Assembly (NCBI RefSeq): GCF_001902145.1
Contig: NZ_MRST01000026.1
Coordinates: forward strand, 116,342-180,341
DNA from: Pseudomonas fluorescens
GTDB lineage: Bacteria; Pseudomonadota; Gammaproteobacteria; Pseudomonadales; Pseudomonadaceae
Direction: 5' to 3'
Length of the DNA stretch: 64,000 nt
Shown: in pieces, positions 51,712 through 60,175 of the stretch
Layout: each line of letters opens with the position of its first letter
How positions within the stretch are numbered: the stretch's first letter is position 1
Made by a program: the position numbers and the translations under genes
The notes under the pieces: model-generated
What the model saw: the letters and a program-made list of their open reading frames with translations, nothing else
What the model was told of the DNA's origin: nothing
The model's database searches: none

Positions 51712-53817
51712 TCAAAGCGCGCGAGGGTACGACCAGCCGGCAACGTCCTCGGCCATCAACGGCAGCGCCGCCCACGGCCCCTGGATATGGGCGCAGCCAT
51801 TGGCCTTGAGCCACTGGGTTTGCTCAAGGGTCTCAACGCCTTCGGCGATCACCAGCACACCAAAATGCTCACACAGCTGGATGATGCTGCGCGCCATTGC
51901 CGCATCCCGCGCCGAGCCAGGCAGGCGCGCCACCAGTTGAGGGTCAAGCTTGAGGGTGTCGAACGCCAAGTCGCGCAAATGGGCCAGGGAGCACTGGCCG
52001 CAGCCAAAATCGTCAAGGGCAATCCGCACCCCGATCCGGCGCAGTAACTGGAGTTGCTTGGTAGACTCGGCAAGATTACTCATCAAGCAGTCTTCGCCGA
52101 TTTCCACCTCCAGTTGCCGCGCCTGTAACCCATGCCGCTCCAGCATCTGCTGCAATTGGTTGGCCAGATTGGGCATGTTGAACTGGTTGCTGCTCAGGCT
52201 CACACTCAACACCAGTTCGGGGTCGAAGGTGGCTTGCCAGGCCTGGCGCTGGGCGGCGACTTGCTGGTAGATCCAGGCACTCAACTGATTGATCAACCGC
52301 GCCTCTTCCAGCAGCGGCAAGAACAGGCCCGGCGGCACATCGCCGACGCTGGGATGTTGCCAACGCAACAGCGCCTCGACGCCGCGCAAACGCCCGTCCT
52401 CCAGGGAGACCTGAGGCTGGTACACCAAGGTGAAATCCTTGTTGGCAATGGCGGTACGCACACTGTCTTCCAGCATCAACCGCGAGCGGGCGCGGCCGTT
52501 CATTTCCTGGTCGTAGTAACGATACTGCTGACGGCCGGCGCGCTTGGCTTCGTACATGGCAATGTCCGCGGCCCGTAGCAGGCCGCTCAAGTCCGAGCCG
52601 CAATCCGGGAACGTCGCGATGCCAATACTGACCCCAAGCATCACCTCCAAACCATCGACCTGCTGGCACACAGATACCCGCTCGATGAGCTTTTCCGCGA
52701 TCTTCGCGGCCTGCTCGGGAAACTCCAGCTCCAGCAACGCGGTGAACTCATCCCCGCCCATGCGCCCGAGAATGTCATAGGAACGCAGGCACGCCTGCAT
52801 TTGCTCCGAAACCCAACGCAGCACGCGATCCCCGGCGTCGTGGCCCAACGTATCGTTGACCCGCTTGAAGCCATCCAGGTCCAGGTACAGCAATACCAGC
52901 GCCTGCTCGCTACGTTCGCTGCGCAGCAACGTATTCTCCATCGCCTGATGAAAACCGCGCCGGTTCAGCAGCCCGGTCAGCGGGTCGGTCACGGCCTGGA
53001 ACTCCAGTTGCTGGTGCAGATGCCGTACTTCGGACATGTCCAGCACTGTCACCACCATCGCCTTCTGCTCGGCAGGCAGAGGCGCGCAGGACAACGCCAC
53101 CGGCACCTGCTGGCCCCGACCGGTGCGCAAAATGGCGTCGTGTTGGCGCCACGTCTCGCCCCGGCGATACGCCTCGTACATGGGAAAGCCCAACCAGGCT
53201 GGCACATGGGGCTTTTGCAGGAAGCTGAGGAAACTCTCGCCCTGCAACTCAGCCATCGTCGCATTCAACAGCCGGGAAATTGCCGGGTTGGCGTACTCGA
53301 TCACACTGTTTTCGCTCACCACCAAAATGCCCTCGGCGGCGTTATCCAACACCGAGGCATTAAAAGCGCGGGCCAACTCCAGGTCATGGCTCAGGCGCTG
53401 CAAGGCACGGCGATTGCGCTGGTGCTCCAGCAACGCCTGCACCTTGGGCTTGAGGATGTGCGGGTCAAAGGGCTTGAACAGGTAGTCGATCGCCCCACTG
53501 GCGTAGCCTTCAAGCACCGCGTCGGGCGAATGGGCGGTGGCCGTCAGAAAGATAATCGGCGTCATGCGCGTGCGCTGGCTGCCACGCATCAGGCGTGCCA
53601 CCTCAAAACCGTCCATCCCCGGCATGCGCACGTCCAACAGCACCAGGTCGACATCGTGGGCCAGCAGTAACTCCAAGGCTTCCAGGCCAGACGTGGCGGT
53701 GATCACACGCCAGTCGTCACGCTGCAACAGCGCACGCATGCTGACGAGGTTTTCCGGGTAGTCATCGACCACCAAAAGCACCGAGATTGCATCGCCGTGT
53801 TGTGGAGCGCCATCCAT
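51712..53817 (-). CDS. Response regulator with PAS, GGDEF and EAL domains
   Basis: Cytosolic c-di-GMP protein of 701 residues. REC domain (about 10-130) with phospho-acceptor Asp61 in LVLLDVRMPG; PAS (about 145-265); GGDEF (about 275-430) with intact GGDEF at 353-357 and an I-site RSYD at 344-347 five residues before it; EAL (about 445-695) with EAL at 480-482, DDFG near 601 and AEGVE near 657. In the EAL domain the usual metal-binding Asn (VNLS) is Ser (VSLS, about 539), which may lower phosphodiesterase activity. The ATG at 53817 is the sensible start. No histidine kinase gene is adjacent. Confidence 0.9.
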   Translation of the reverse strand: MDGAPQHGDAISVLLVVDDYPENLVSMRALLQRDDWRVITATSGLEALELLLAHDVDLVLLDVRMPGMDGFEVARLMRGSQRTRMTPIIFLTATAHSPDAVLEGYASGAIDYLFKPFDPHILKPKVQALLEHQRNRRALQRLSHDLELARAFNASVLDNAAEGILVVSENSVIEYANPAISRLLNATMAELQGESFLSFLQKPHVPAWLGFPMYEAYRRGETWRQHDAILRTGRGQQVPVALSCAPLPAEQKAMVVTVLDMSEVRHLHQQLEFQAVTDPLTGLLNRRGFHQAMENTLLRSERSEQALVLLYLDLDGFKRVNDTLGHDAGDRVLRWVSEQMQACLRSYDILGRMGGDEFTALLELEFPEQAAKIAEKLIERVSVCQQVDGLEVMLGVSIGIATFPDCGSDLSGLLRAADIAMYEAKRAGRQQYRYYDQEMNGRARSRLMLEDSVRTAIANKDFTLVYQPQVSLEDGRLRGVEALLRWQHPSVGDVPPGLFLPLLEEARLINQLSAWIYQQVAAQRQAWQATFDPELVLSVSLSSNQFNMPNLANQLQQMLERHGLQARQLEVEIGEDCLMSNLAESTKQLQLLRRIGVRIALDDFGCGQCSLAHLRDLAFDTLKLDPQLVARLPGSARDAAMARSIIQLCEHFGVLVIAEGVETLEQTQWLKANGCAHIQGPWAALPLMAEDVAGWSYPRAL

Positions 53818-54130
53818 GCTACGTCTCTTCCTTAGGGAGCTGCACCGGTCACTTTTGCTACCAAGGCCGGATAAACACTGAGGGCTCACTCTAGCCGCGC
53901 GGCCAAAAAAGCAGAAGTGACGTGGGTGCCCTCATTGTGCCAAAGGCCAGGAAGCCGACTAACGGTAAGGTCCTGTAGCCCGCGGTTCACGGGCAACATG
54001 GCTTTTTGGCATTCCTTTGACGCCAATAAATTGCCAGCAATTGTTTAACAATCTCGCCAGCACCGCCTATAAAGAACCTGGAAGGCCCTCTGGGCCAATG
54101 CCTTCACCCTCTGTAAAAAAGGCCAACGCC
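53818..54130. other. Divergent upstream region, no gene seen
   Basis: A 313-bp region between the c-di-GMP protein and the PL7 gene. A short hairpin (GCCCG / CGGGC, 53978-53994) is visible. An open frame to 54017 extends the PL7 gene but lacks a good start. Confidence 0.5.
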
Positions 54131-54796
54131 ATGATCGACCTCTCCACCTGGAACCTGAGCATTCCGGTCGGCTCCCCACCCACGACCATTGAAACATCAA
54201 GGCTGATGAGCGGCTTCAACGATCAATACTTCCAGGCCAAAGACAGCGACGTGCAGTTCTGGACACCTGTGACCGGCTCGCGCACCGCAAACGCCATCTA
54301 CCCACGCAGCGAACTGCGCGAAACCTACGCCGACGGCCGCCTGCGCAACTGGACCTACCCCGAGGCCGACAACTTCCTGCGCGCCACCCTGGCGGTCAAT
54401 CAGGTGCCCTCCTCCGGCAAGATCGTGATCGGCCAGATCCATGCCTATGACAGCCAGAAACCCTTGATCAAGCTGGAGTACCAATTCAAGGAGAAAACCC
54501 AGGCCGGCAACATCGTCGCCAAGGTGCGCATGCGCCCGGACGACGCCGAAAGCCAGGTGATCATCGTCGCCTCCAATGTGCCGCTGGAGAAGAGCTTCAC
54601 CTATGTGATCAACCTCAACAAGGCCGGGCTGTTGAGCGTGTATGCCGCTGACAGTGAGTGGAATGAAAGGATTGGCGCGGCCTGGGGTGACAAGCCGTTG
54701 TACTTCAAGGCGGGGGTGTACGTGCAGGACAATACGGGCGACACGAATGAGGGGGCGCGGGTGACGTTTGCGAAGTTGGATATTGATCACGAGTGA
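54131..54796 (+). CDS. PL7-family alginate lyase-like protein
   Basis: Polysaccharide lyase of 221 residues with the PL7 beta-jelly-roll motifs in order: RSELRE (with the catalytic Arg), QIH (catalytic His) and YFKAGVYVQ (catalytic Tyr and base). It therefore should cleave alginate or a related polyuronate by beta-elimination. It begins MIDLSTWNLSIPVG with no signal peptide, like the short P. aeruginosa PA1167-type enzymes. AAGG lies 8 nt before the ATG; the upstream frame to 54017 gives no signal peptide either. It lies divergent from a c-di-GMP regulator, which fits a biofilm-matrix theme. Confidence 0.88.
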   Translation: MIDLSTWNLSIPVGSPPTTIETSRLMSGFNDQYFQAKDSDVQFWTPVTGSRTANAIYPRSELRETYADGRLRNWTYPEADNFLRATLAVNQVPSSGKIVIGQIHAYDSQKPLIKLEYQFKEKTQAGNIVAKVRMRPDDAESQVIIVASNVPLEKSFTYVINLNKAGLLSVYAADSEWNERIGAAWGDKPLYFKAGVYVQDNTGDTNEGARVTFAKLDIDHE

Positions 54797-54860
54797 ATCG
54801 TCCCGTAATACACAGGATTTTTCCCGGATAAATCCAAAGTCTTAAACACACCGCTGCACC

Positions 54861-54955
54861 CTGTGGGAGCCGGGCTTGCCCGCGATGACGGCGTAACAAC
54901 CAACATCGTCGGTGCCTGACACACCGCCATCGCGGGCAAGCCCGGCTCCCACATT
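54861..54955. repeat. REP pair, GTGGGAGCCGGGCTTGCCCGC type
   Basis: Perfectly matching inverted palindromes with GATGACGGCG / CGCCATCGC extensions downstream of the PL7 gene. Confidence 0.87.
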
Positions 54956-55114
54956 GACCGTGCATCGGCTCAAGGTCCGGTGCGGGTCCTGCAACACCAT
55001 TGCGACAAGCCAAATCGCCGCTTACAGTTCGCCCCGTCGCTGGCATTGATCGGCGATAGGGTTTCGCAGCCCTAACGATTTAGCCACTGCACAGAAACCG
55101 CCACCGACTACCCC

Positions 55115-55317
55115 GTGCTCCTCATCGACAGCGAAGCCCCACTGCTCGACCTCCACGCCTGCCTGCGCGAACGTCTTAACGCCGCTCTGGAACACCTCAA
55201 CCTGATGGCTTGCTCCAGCCTGCCGGATTCCCCAAGCGAGACCTGAACAACGTGGCCAATACCGCACGCATTCTGGTTCAGGACGTCGGAAAACGCCCCA
55301 ACTTGGCATACCCGTAA
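55115..55317 (+). pseudogene. Possible degraded small gene, frameshifted
   Basis: The frame from 55115 reads a protein-like helical segment (LLIDSEAPLLDLHACLRER then LNAALEHLNLMACSSLPD) that stops at 55244-55246. In another frame the sequence goes on from 55240 as DLNNVANTARILVQDVGKRP to a stop at 55315-55317. A single-base indel near 55225-55240 would join the two. No ribosome-binding site or good start is seen upstream. It resembles small proteins of unknown function common in pseudomonads, but I cannot name the family. Confidence 0.35.
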
Positions 55318-55467
55318 TGGTTCAGACTGAGGTTATATGCGATATATCCCGCACCTCTATTCTTATAAATTATTAAAACCTGTCAACTTTAACAGGTGAC
55401 GATCCCTATAAAAGAATTTAAATTTAGTTTGCACTTCATTTAAACCAATCAACCAAGGAGCATTATC

Positions 55468-55815
55468 ATGACAATGCCTAATCCCATGGGGACATATGCC
55501 GGAGTAAAAGCCGCCAATACCAATCAGTATCTTTACTTGACAATTACAGGTGCAGACAGCCATACCGGTGACGTAACGGCACTCTACCATGACGGAGCCA
55601 GGGCCAATTCGATCAGCGGAACATATAAATTCGCTAATGCGGAAAAAGGAGGGCAAGCGAGGTTCGATTTGGCCAGCCCCCCAGGCGAGCAAGCGTCTTA
55701 CAAATTTGTACTGGTTTCAAATCCAGTGGATATTTCCACCCCATTCGATACTTTAAGTGGAGATTACTGGCTGAATGGTGCCAGCCATCGCATAGACTTG
55801 AAAAGAACTTATTAG
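55468..55815 (+). CDS. Orphan small protein in AT-rich DNA
   Basis: I do not recognise this protein of 115 residues. It has no signal peptide. The sequence is beta-rich with repeated Gly/Thr/Tyr turns: MGTYAGVKAANTNQYLYLTI, SISGTYKFANAEKGGQARF and LSGDYWLNGASHRIDLKRTY, a look of small beta-barrels such as the avidin or lipocalin type; this is only an impression. CAAGGAG precedes the ATG by about 10 nt, so it is probably translated. Codon use is AT-richer than its neighbours, which suggests recent acquisition. A two-way terminator follows. Confidence 0.65.
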   Translation: MTMPNPMGTYAGVKAANTNQYLYLTITGADSHTGDVTALYHDGARANSISGTYKFANAEKGGQARFDLASPPGEQASYKFVLVSNPVDISTPFDTLSGDYWLNGASHRIDLKRTY

Positions 55816-55877
55816 TTGATCGTCAAACGATGAGGACGACACAAAAAGATTAGCGGCTCAGCGACACCCTCTTTTAC

Positions 55878-55920
55878 GTCTAACAAAAAAGCCCGCATCG
55901 CTGCGGGCTTTTTGTTAGAC
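55878..55920. terminator. Bidirectional intrinsic terminator
   Basis: GCCCGCA / TGCGGGC stem (55891-55897 and 55902-55908, loop TCGC) with A run before and T run after, embedded in a longer symmetric GTCTAACAAAAA / TTTTTGTTAGAC. It ends both the orphan small gene and the fba operon coming from the right. Confidence 0.92.
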
Positions 55921-55929
55921 GCTTGAGGT

Positions 55930-56994
55930 TCAGTTCACCTTGGCATTCAACTCACCTTTCAAATACCGCTGGTACATCGCTTCCAACGAGATCGGCTTGA
56001 TCTTCGAAGCATTACCCGCAGTACCAAAGGCTTCATAACGCGCAATACACACATCACGCATCGCCGTCACAGTGGCGCCGAAGAATTTACGCGGATCGAA
56101 CTCGCTCGGGTTGGTGGCCATCAGGCGACGCATTGCACCAGTGGACGCCAGGCGCAGGTCGGTGTCGATGTTGACCTTGCGCACGCCGTATTTGATGCCT
56201 TCGACGATTTCTTCAACCGGTACGCCGTAGGTTTCTTTGATGTCGCCGCCGTACTGGTTGATGATCGCCAGCCACTCTTGCGGTACCGAGGAAGAACCGT
56301 GCATCACCAGGTGGGTGTTGGGGATGCGCTTGTGGATTTCCTTGATGCGGTCGATGGCCAGCACGTCGCCGGTAGGTGGCTTGGTGAACTTGTAGGCGCC
56401 GTGGCTGGTGCCGATGGCAATGGCCAGGGCGTCGACCTGGGTCTTCTTGACGAAGTCGGCGGCTTCTTCCGGGTCGGTCAGCATCTGGCTGTGGTCCAGC
56501 ACGCCTTCGGCGCCGATGCCGTCTTCTTCGCCGGCCATGCCGGTTTCAAGCGAACCCAGGCAGCCCAGTTCGCCTTCAACCGATACGCCGCAGGCGTGTG
56601 CCATGGCCACGGTTTGTTGGGTGACGCGTACGTTGTACTCGTAGTCGGTTGGGGTCTTGCCGTCTTCGCCGAGGGAGCCGTCCATCATCACCGAGCTGAA
56701 GCCCAGTTGGATCGAGCGCTGGCACACGTCAGGGCTGGTGCCGTGGTCCTGGTGCATGCACACCGGGATGTGCGGGAATTCTTCGATGGCGGCGAGGATC
56801 AGGTGACGCAGGAACGGGGCGCCAGCGTATTTGCGCGCACCGGCCGAAGCCTGGACGATCACTGGAGAGTCGGTCTTGTCAGCGGCTTCCATGATGGCGC
56901 GCATCTGCTCAAGGTTGTTGACGTTAAAGGCTGGGACGCCGTAGCCGAACTCGGCTGCGTGGTCCAGCATTTGACGCATGCTGATAAGTGCCAT
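55930..56994 (-). CDS. fba: Fructose-bisphosphate aldolase, class II
   Basis: Zinc aldolase of 354 residues joining glyceraldehyde-3-phosphate and dihydroxyacetone phosphate, used in gluconeogenesis and the pentose cycle of pseudomonads. The N terminus MALISMRQMLDHAAEFGYGVPAFNVNN and the zinc motif CMHQDHGTSPD, with GTSHGAYKF and the later histidine LVMHGSSS, mark the Calvin-cycle subtype. GGGAGAG precedes the ATG. It is the last gene of the epd-pgk-fba row. Confidence 0.96.
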   Translation of the reverse strand: MALISMRQMLDHAAEFGYGVPAFNVNNLEQMRAIMEAADKTDSPVIVQASAGARKYAGAPFLRHLILAAIEEFPHIPVCMHQDHGTSPDVCQRSIQLGFSSVMMDGSLGEDGKTPTDYEYNVRVTQQTVAMAHACGVSVEGELGCLGSLETGMAGEEDGIGAEGVLDHSQMLTDPEEAADFVKKTQVDALAIAIGTSHGAYKFTKPPTGDVLAIDRIKEIHKRIPNTHLVMHGSSSVPQEWLAIINQYGGDIKETYGVPVEEIVEGIKYGVRKVNIDTDLRLASTGAMRRLMATNPSEFDPRKFFGATVTAMRDVCIARYEAFGTAGNASKIKPISLEAMYQRYLKGELNAKVN

Positions 56995-57117
56995 TGTGTT
57001 GTCTCTCCCGGTCGAGGGTCGTTAATCGTGCAAGCCTGCCGTAGCGGCGGCTGCTATTCAAGTTATTGCAGATCAAGGGGTTGAGCTTGAGCTGCTGAAT
57101 CGTTATTGCTACTGGGT

Positions 57118-57450
57118 TCAGTTGGCTTTGCAGCCGCGCCCAATCAAATCATCCGTCGCTACCCAGTAAACCAGGCCTTCCTCACCTTTGGTGTGAAACG
57201 CCAACTGGCCGTCGCTGTACAGCACGCCCGAAGCGGCTACCTCTTGCTTGAGACGGTAAACCTGGTCCGAACCGCCGAGGCGTACATCCACTTCGGAGCG
57301 GGCCTGGTTGGCAAAGCGCCAGTTGACCTCGGCTTTGCTGTCGCAGGTCCAGGTGGTCCATTTGTCGGCTGGCTCTGCCTTGTCGAACAGGTTCATGCTG
57401 CTGCAGCCGGCCAACAGGGCCAGGGCTGCCAGGGCGAAAACGCCTTTCAT
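57118..57450 (-). CDS. MliC-like lipoprotein
   Basis: Lipoprotein of 110 residues with lipobox LLAGC at residues 12-16. The mature domain has the MliC pattern: WTCDSKAEVNWRF, a beta-stranded middle, then SGVLYSDGQLAFHTKGEEGLVYW and a final GRGC, with paired cysteines. MliC proteins inhibit c-type lysozyme in the outer membrane. I start at the ATG 57450, with GAGG 8 nt upstream; a TTG two codons earlier is unlikely. It lies between fba and pgk, a position also occupied by a small gene in P. aeruginosa. Confidence 0.75.
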   Translation of the reverse strand: MKGVFALAALALLAGCSSMNLFDKAEPADKWTTWTCDSKAEVNWRFANQARSEVDVRLGGSDQVYRLKQEVAASGVLYSDGQLAFHTKGEEGLVYWVATDDLIGRGCKAN

Positions 57451-57510
57451 TGCCAATCCTCGCAGGGCGACCTGGGGCCACCGTTGCTATCGGTTAGTGG
57501 ATCAGACCCG

Positions 57511-57738
57511 TCATGGGCAACCCTGTTCCTGACCGTTGGGCGCGGAGTCGTATTTCTCCAGCCGTTCGTTGCCGATGCGCTTGTTGATCACCGGCATGGT
57601 CTCGGCTTGCCAGTCAGCCTGGTAACAGCTTTTTCTCAACGGTGCCTTGGCGTTATCCGCCTCGGGCGCCGCGCTGGGTGTGCTGCCGCAGCCGGCCAAC
57701 AGGCTCGCTGCGATCACCAGTGCCAACGACTTGATCAT
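57511..57738 (-). CDS. Small lipoprotein, 75 aa
   Basis: Predicted lipoprotein with lipobox SLLAGC at residues 13-18 and a short mature part (SCYQADWQAETMPVINKRIG, then ERLEKYDSAPNGQEQGCP) with two further cysteines likely to pair. GGAG lies 8 nt before the ATG at 57738. It follows pgk by 31 bp on the same strand and precedes the MliC-like gene. Family and role are unknown. Confidence 0.7.
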   Translation of the reverse strand: MIKSLALVIAASLLAGCGSTPSAAPEADNAKAPLRKSCYQADWQAETMPVINKRIGNERLEKYDSAPNGQEQGCP

Positions 57739-57769
57739 GGGAACGCTCCTTTTCCTGACCACGCGAGCC

Positions 57770-58933
57770 TTAACCTTTGGCTCGGGTTTCCAGCACTTCC
57801 ACGGCTGGCAACACCTTGCCCTCGACGAACTCGAGGAAAGCGCCGCCACCGGTAGAAATGTAGGAGATCTGATCAGCCACACCATATTTATCGATAGCCG
57901 CCAAGGTATCGCCACCGCCAGCGATGGAGAACGCCGAGCTTTCAGCGATCGCTTTAGCCAGCACTTTAGTGCCGTTGCCGAATTGGTCGAACTCGAACAC
58001 GCCCACCGGGCCATTCCACAGGATAGTCTGGGATGCCTTGAGCAGCTCGGCGAAGTTGGCTGCGGTTTGCGGACCGATGTCCAGGATCATGTCATCGTCG
58101 GCCACGTCAGCGATGAGTTTGACGGTCGCGGCGGCGCTTTCCGCGAATTCCTTGGCAACCACCACGTCCACCGGCAACGGCACGCTGACCTTGGCGGCGA
58201 TGGCGCGGGCGGTGTCGAGCAAGTCTGGCTCGTACAGGGACTTGCCCACCGGGTGGCCGGCGGCAGCCAGGAAGGTATTGGCAATGCCGCCGCCGACGAT
58301 CAGTTGGTTGCAGATCTGGCTCAGGCTGTTGAGCACGTCCAGCTTGGTGGACACCTTGGAGCCAGCAACGATAGCGGCCATTGGCTGGGCCGGAGCGCCC
58401 AGGGCCTTGCCCAGCGCATCCAGCTCGGCAGCCAGCAACGGGCCAGCCGCGGCGACCTTGGCGAACTTGGCCACGCCGTGAGTCGAACCTTCGGCGCGGT
58501 GGGCGGTGCCGAACGCGTCCATCACAAACACGTCGCACAAGGCGGCGTATTGCTGGGCCAGTTCGTCGCTGTTCTTTTTCTCGCCCTTGTTGAAGCGCAC
58601 GTTTTCGAACAGCACGATATCGCCCGCTTTTACGTCCACGCCGCCCAGGTAGTCTGCGACCAATGGCACGTCACGGCCCAGGGCCTTGCTCAGGTACTCG
58701 GCAACCGGCTTGAGGCTGTTTTCGGCAGAGAACTCACCTTCGGTCGGGCGACCCAGGTGGGAGCAGACCATCACGGCCGCGCCTTTTTCCAGGGCCAGCT
58801 TGATGGTCGGCAGCGAGGCCAGGATTCGCGCATCGCTGGTGACAACACCGTCCTTGACGGGGACGTTGAGGTCTTCGCGGATCAGTACGCGCTTACCTTG
58901 CAGATCGAGGTCGGTCATCTTCAACACGGTCAT
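57770..58933 (-). CDS. pgk: Phosphoglycerate kinase
   Basis: Enzyme of 387 residues transferring phosphate between 1,3-bisphosphoglycerate and ADP. The N-terminal substrate motif is RVLIREDLNVPVKDG; SHLGRP, GKKVLDFLGG-type SKVSTKLDVL, and the C-terminal nucleotide region WNGPVGVFE and GGGDTLAAI are all present. AGGA lies 10 nt before the ATG. It is 17 nt downstream of epd. Confidence 0.97.
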   Translation of the reverse strand: MTVLKMTDLDLQGKRVLIREDLNVPVKDGVVTSDARILASLPTIKLALEKGAAVMVCSHLGRPTEGEFSAENSLKPVAEYLSKALGRDVPLVADYLGGVDVKAGDIVLFENVRFNKGEKKNSDELAQQYAALCDVFVMDAFGTAHRAEGSTHGVAKFAKVAAAGPLLAAELDALGKALGAPAQPMAAIVAGSKVSTKLDVLNSLSQICNQLIVGGGIANTFLAAAGHPVGKSLYEPDLLDTARAIAAKVSVPLPVDVVVAKEFAESAAATVKLIADVADDDMILDIGPQTAANFAELLKASQTILWNGPVGVFEFDQFGNGTKVLAKAIAESSAFSIAGGGDTLAAIDKYGVADQISYISTGGGAFLEFVEGKVLPAVEVLETRAKG

Positions 58934-58950
58934 GGGTCGCAGTTCCTGAA

Positions 58951-60006
58951 TTACTGTTGAGGTTGTTTAGAAGCGATGTGCAGATAGTGTTCGGCAACAT
59001 CCAGCATGCGATTGGCAAAACCCCATTCGTTGTCGAACCAGGCCAGGATGTTCACCAGCCTGGGGCCGGAAACGCGGGTCTGGCTGGCATCGACAATCGC
59101 CGAATGCGGGTCATGGTTGAAATCGCAACTGGCGTGGGGCAACTCGGTGTAGGCCAACAGGCCTTTGAGCGGGCCGCTGGTGGCGGCGTCGCGCAGGATC
59201 CGGTTGACCTCGGCCGCGTCAGTGTCACTGACGGTTTGCATGGTGATATCCAGGCAAGACACATTCACCGTCGGCACCCGTACGGCTTTGGCCTGGATTC
59301 GCCCGGCAAGTTCCGGCAGCAGTCGCTCGATGCCGCGCGCCAGGCCGGTGGACACCGGAATCACTGACTGGAACGCCGAACGCGTGCGCCGCAGGTCTTC
59401 GTGGTGATAGGCGTCAATCACCGGCTGGTCGTTCATTGCCGAGTGAATCGTGGTGATCGACACGTAATCCAGGCCGATCGCCTGATCCAGCAGGCGCAAC
59501 AATGGCACGCTGCAGTTGGTGGTACAGGACGCGTTGGACACCAGCAGCTCATCGCCGGTCAGGCAGTCCTGGTTGATGCCGTAGACGATGGTGGCATCGA
59601 CATCCGCCTCGCTGGCCATCGGCTGGGAAAACAGCACACGCGGTGCGCCGGCGTCGAGAAAACGCTGGCCATCGGCACGGGTGTGATAGACACCGGAACA
59701 TTCCAGTACCAGGTCGACGCCCAGTGCTTTCCAGTCGATGCCTTCGGGAGTGGCACTGCGCAACACTTGTACGCAGTTGCCATTGATATGCAGACAATCG
59801 CCTTCAACCCGCACTTCGCCAGGGAAGCGGCCGTGGGTGGAGTCAAAGCGTGTCAGGTATTCGATGCTGGCCATGTCGGCCAGATCATTGATCGCGACAA
59901 TTTCAAACCCGGCCGCCGCCCCTCGCTCGAACAGAGCACGCAAGACGCAACGACCAATGCGGCCGTAGCCGTTGAGTGCAACTTTGTAGGGACGCGGTTG
60001 AGGCAT
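58951..60006 (-). CDS. epd: Erythrose-4-phosphate dehydrogenase
   Basis: NAD-dependent dehydrogenase of 351 residues, of the GapA-like family, making 4-phosphoerythronate on the route to pyridoxal phosphate. NAD motif ALNGYGRIGRCVLRALFERG at the N terminus; catalytic cysteine in SNASCTTNC; C-terminal WFDNEWGFANRM. The neighbours tkt and pgk match the P. aeruginosa epd locus, which favours Epd over GapA. I start at the ATG 60006 (MPQPRPYKVALNG); the frame extends nine codons further. Confidence 0.92.
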   Translation of the reverse strand: MPQPRPYKVALNGYGRIGRCVLRALFERGAAAGFEIVAINDLADMASIEYLTRFDSTHGRFPGEVRVEGDCLHINGNCVQVLRSATPEGIDWKALGVDLVLECSGVYHTRADGQRFLDAGAPRVLFSQPMASEADVDATIVYGINQDCLTGDELLVSNASCTTNCSVPLLRLLDQAIGLDYVSITTIHSAMNDQPVIDAYHHEDLRRTRSAFQSVIPVSTGLARGIERLLPELAGRIQAKAVRVPTVNVSCLDITMQTVSDTDAAEVNRILRDAATSGPLKGLLAYTELPHASCDFNHDPHSAIVDASQTRVSGPRLVNILAWFDNEWGFANRMLDVAEHYLHIASKQPQQ

Positions 60007-60036
60007 GGGGTTCTCGCATTGTGGGCGACACAAACC

Positions 60037-60140
60037 ACTGTAGGAGCGAGCTTGCTCGCGAAGAACCTGAGAGCGCCGCGTTAAACCAGAAACGCTGCGT
60101 TATCGTTAACGATCTTCGCGAGCAAGCTCGCTCCTACAGT
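60037..60140. repeat. REP pair between tkt and epd
   Basis: ACTGTAGGAGCGAGC-type inverted pair with the inner CGTTATCGTTAACG segment. It separates tkt from epd-pgk-fba within one co-oriented row. Confidence 0.87.
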
Positions 60141-60175
60141 AGATGCGGTGACCAGTGGGCCACCGCGTTAGCGCT

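Larger units (their letters stand above)
54797..55467. other. 671-bp gap with REP pair and degraded coding fragment
   Basis: Holds a REP pair (54861-54955), a possible pseudogene fragment (55115-55317) and, from about 55318, clearly AT-rich sequence running into the small orphan gene. No intact gene is seen. Confidence 0.6.

Noticed and set aside
53978..53994. Hairpin before the PL7 gene as a terminator
   Set aside because: The stem is only 5 bp and the following T-rich bases are interrupted.
55022..55309. A 95-codon minus-strand open frame
   Set aside because: The plus-strand frames at the same place look more protein-like, and there is no ribosome-binding site.
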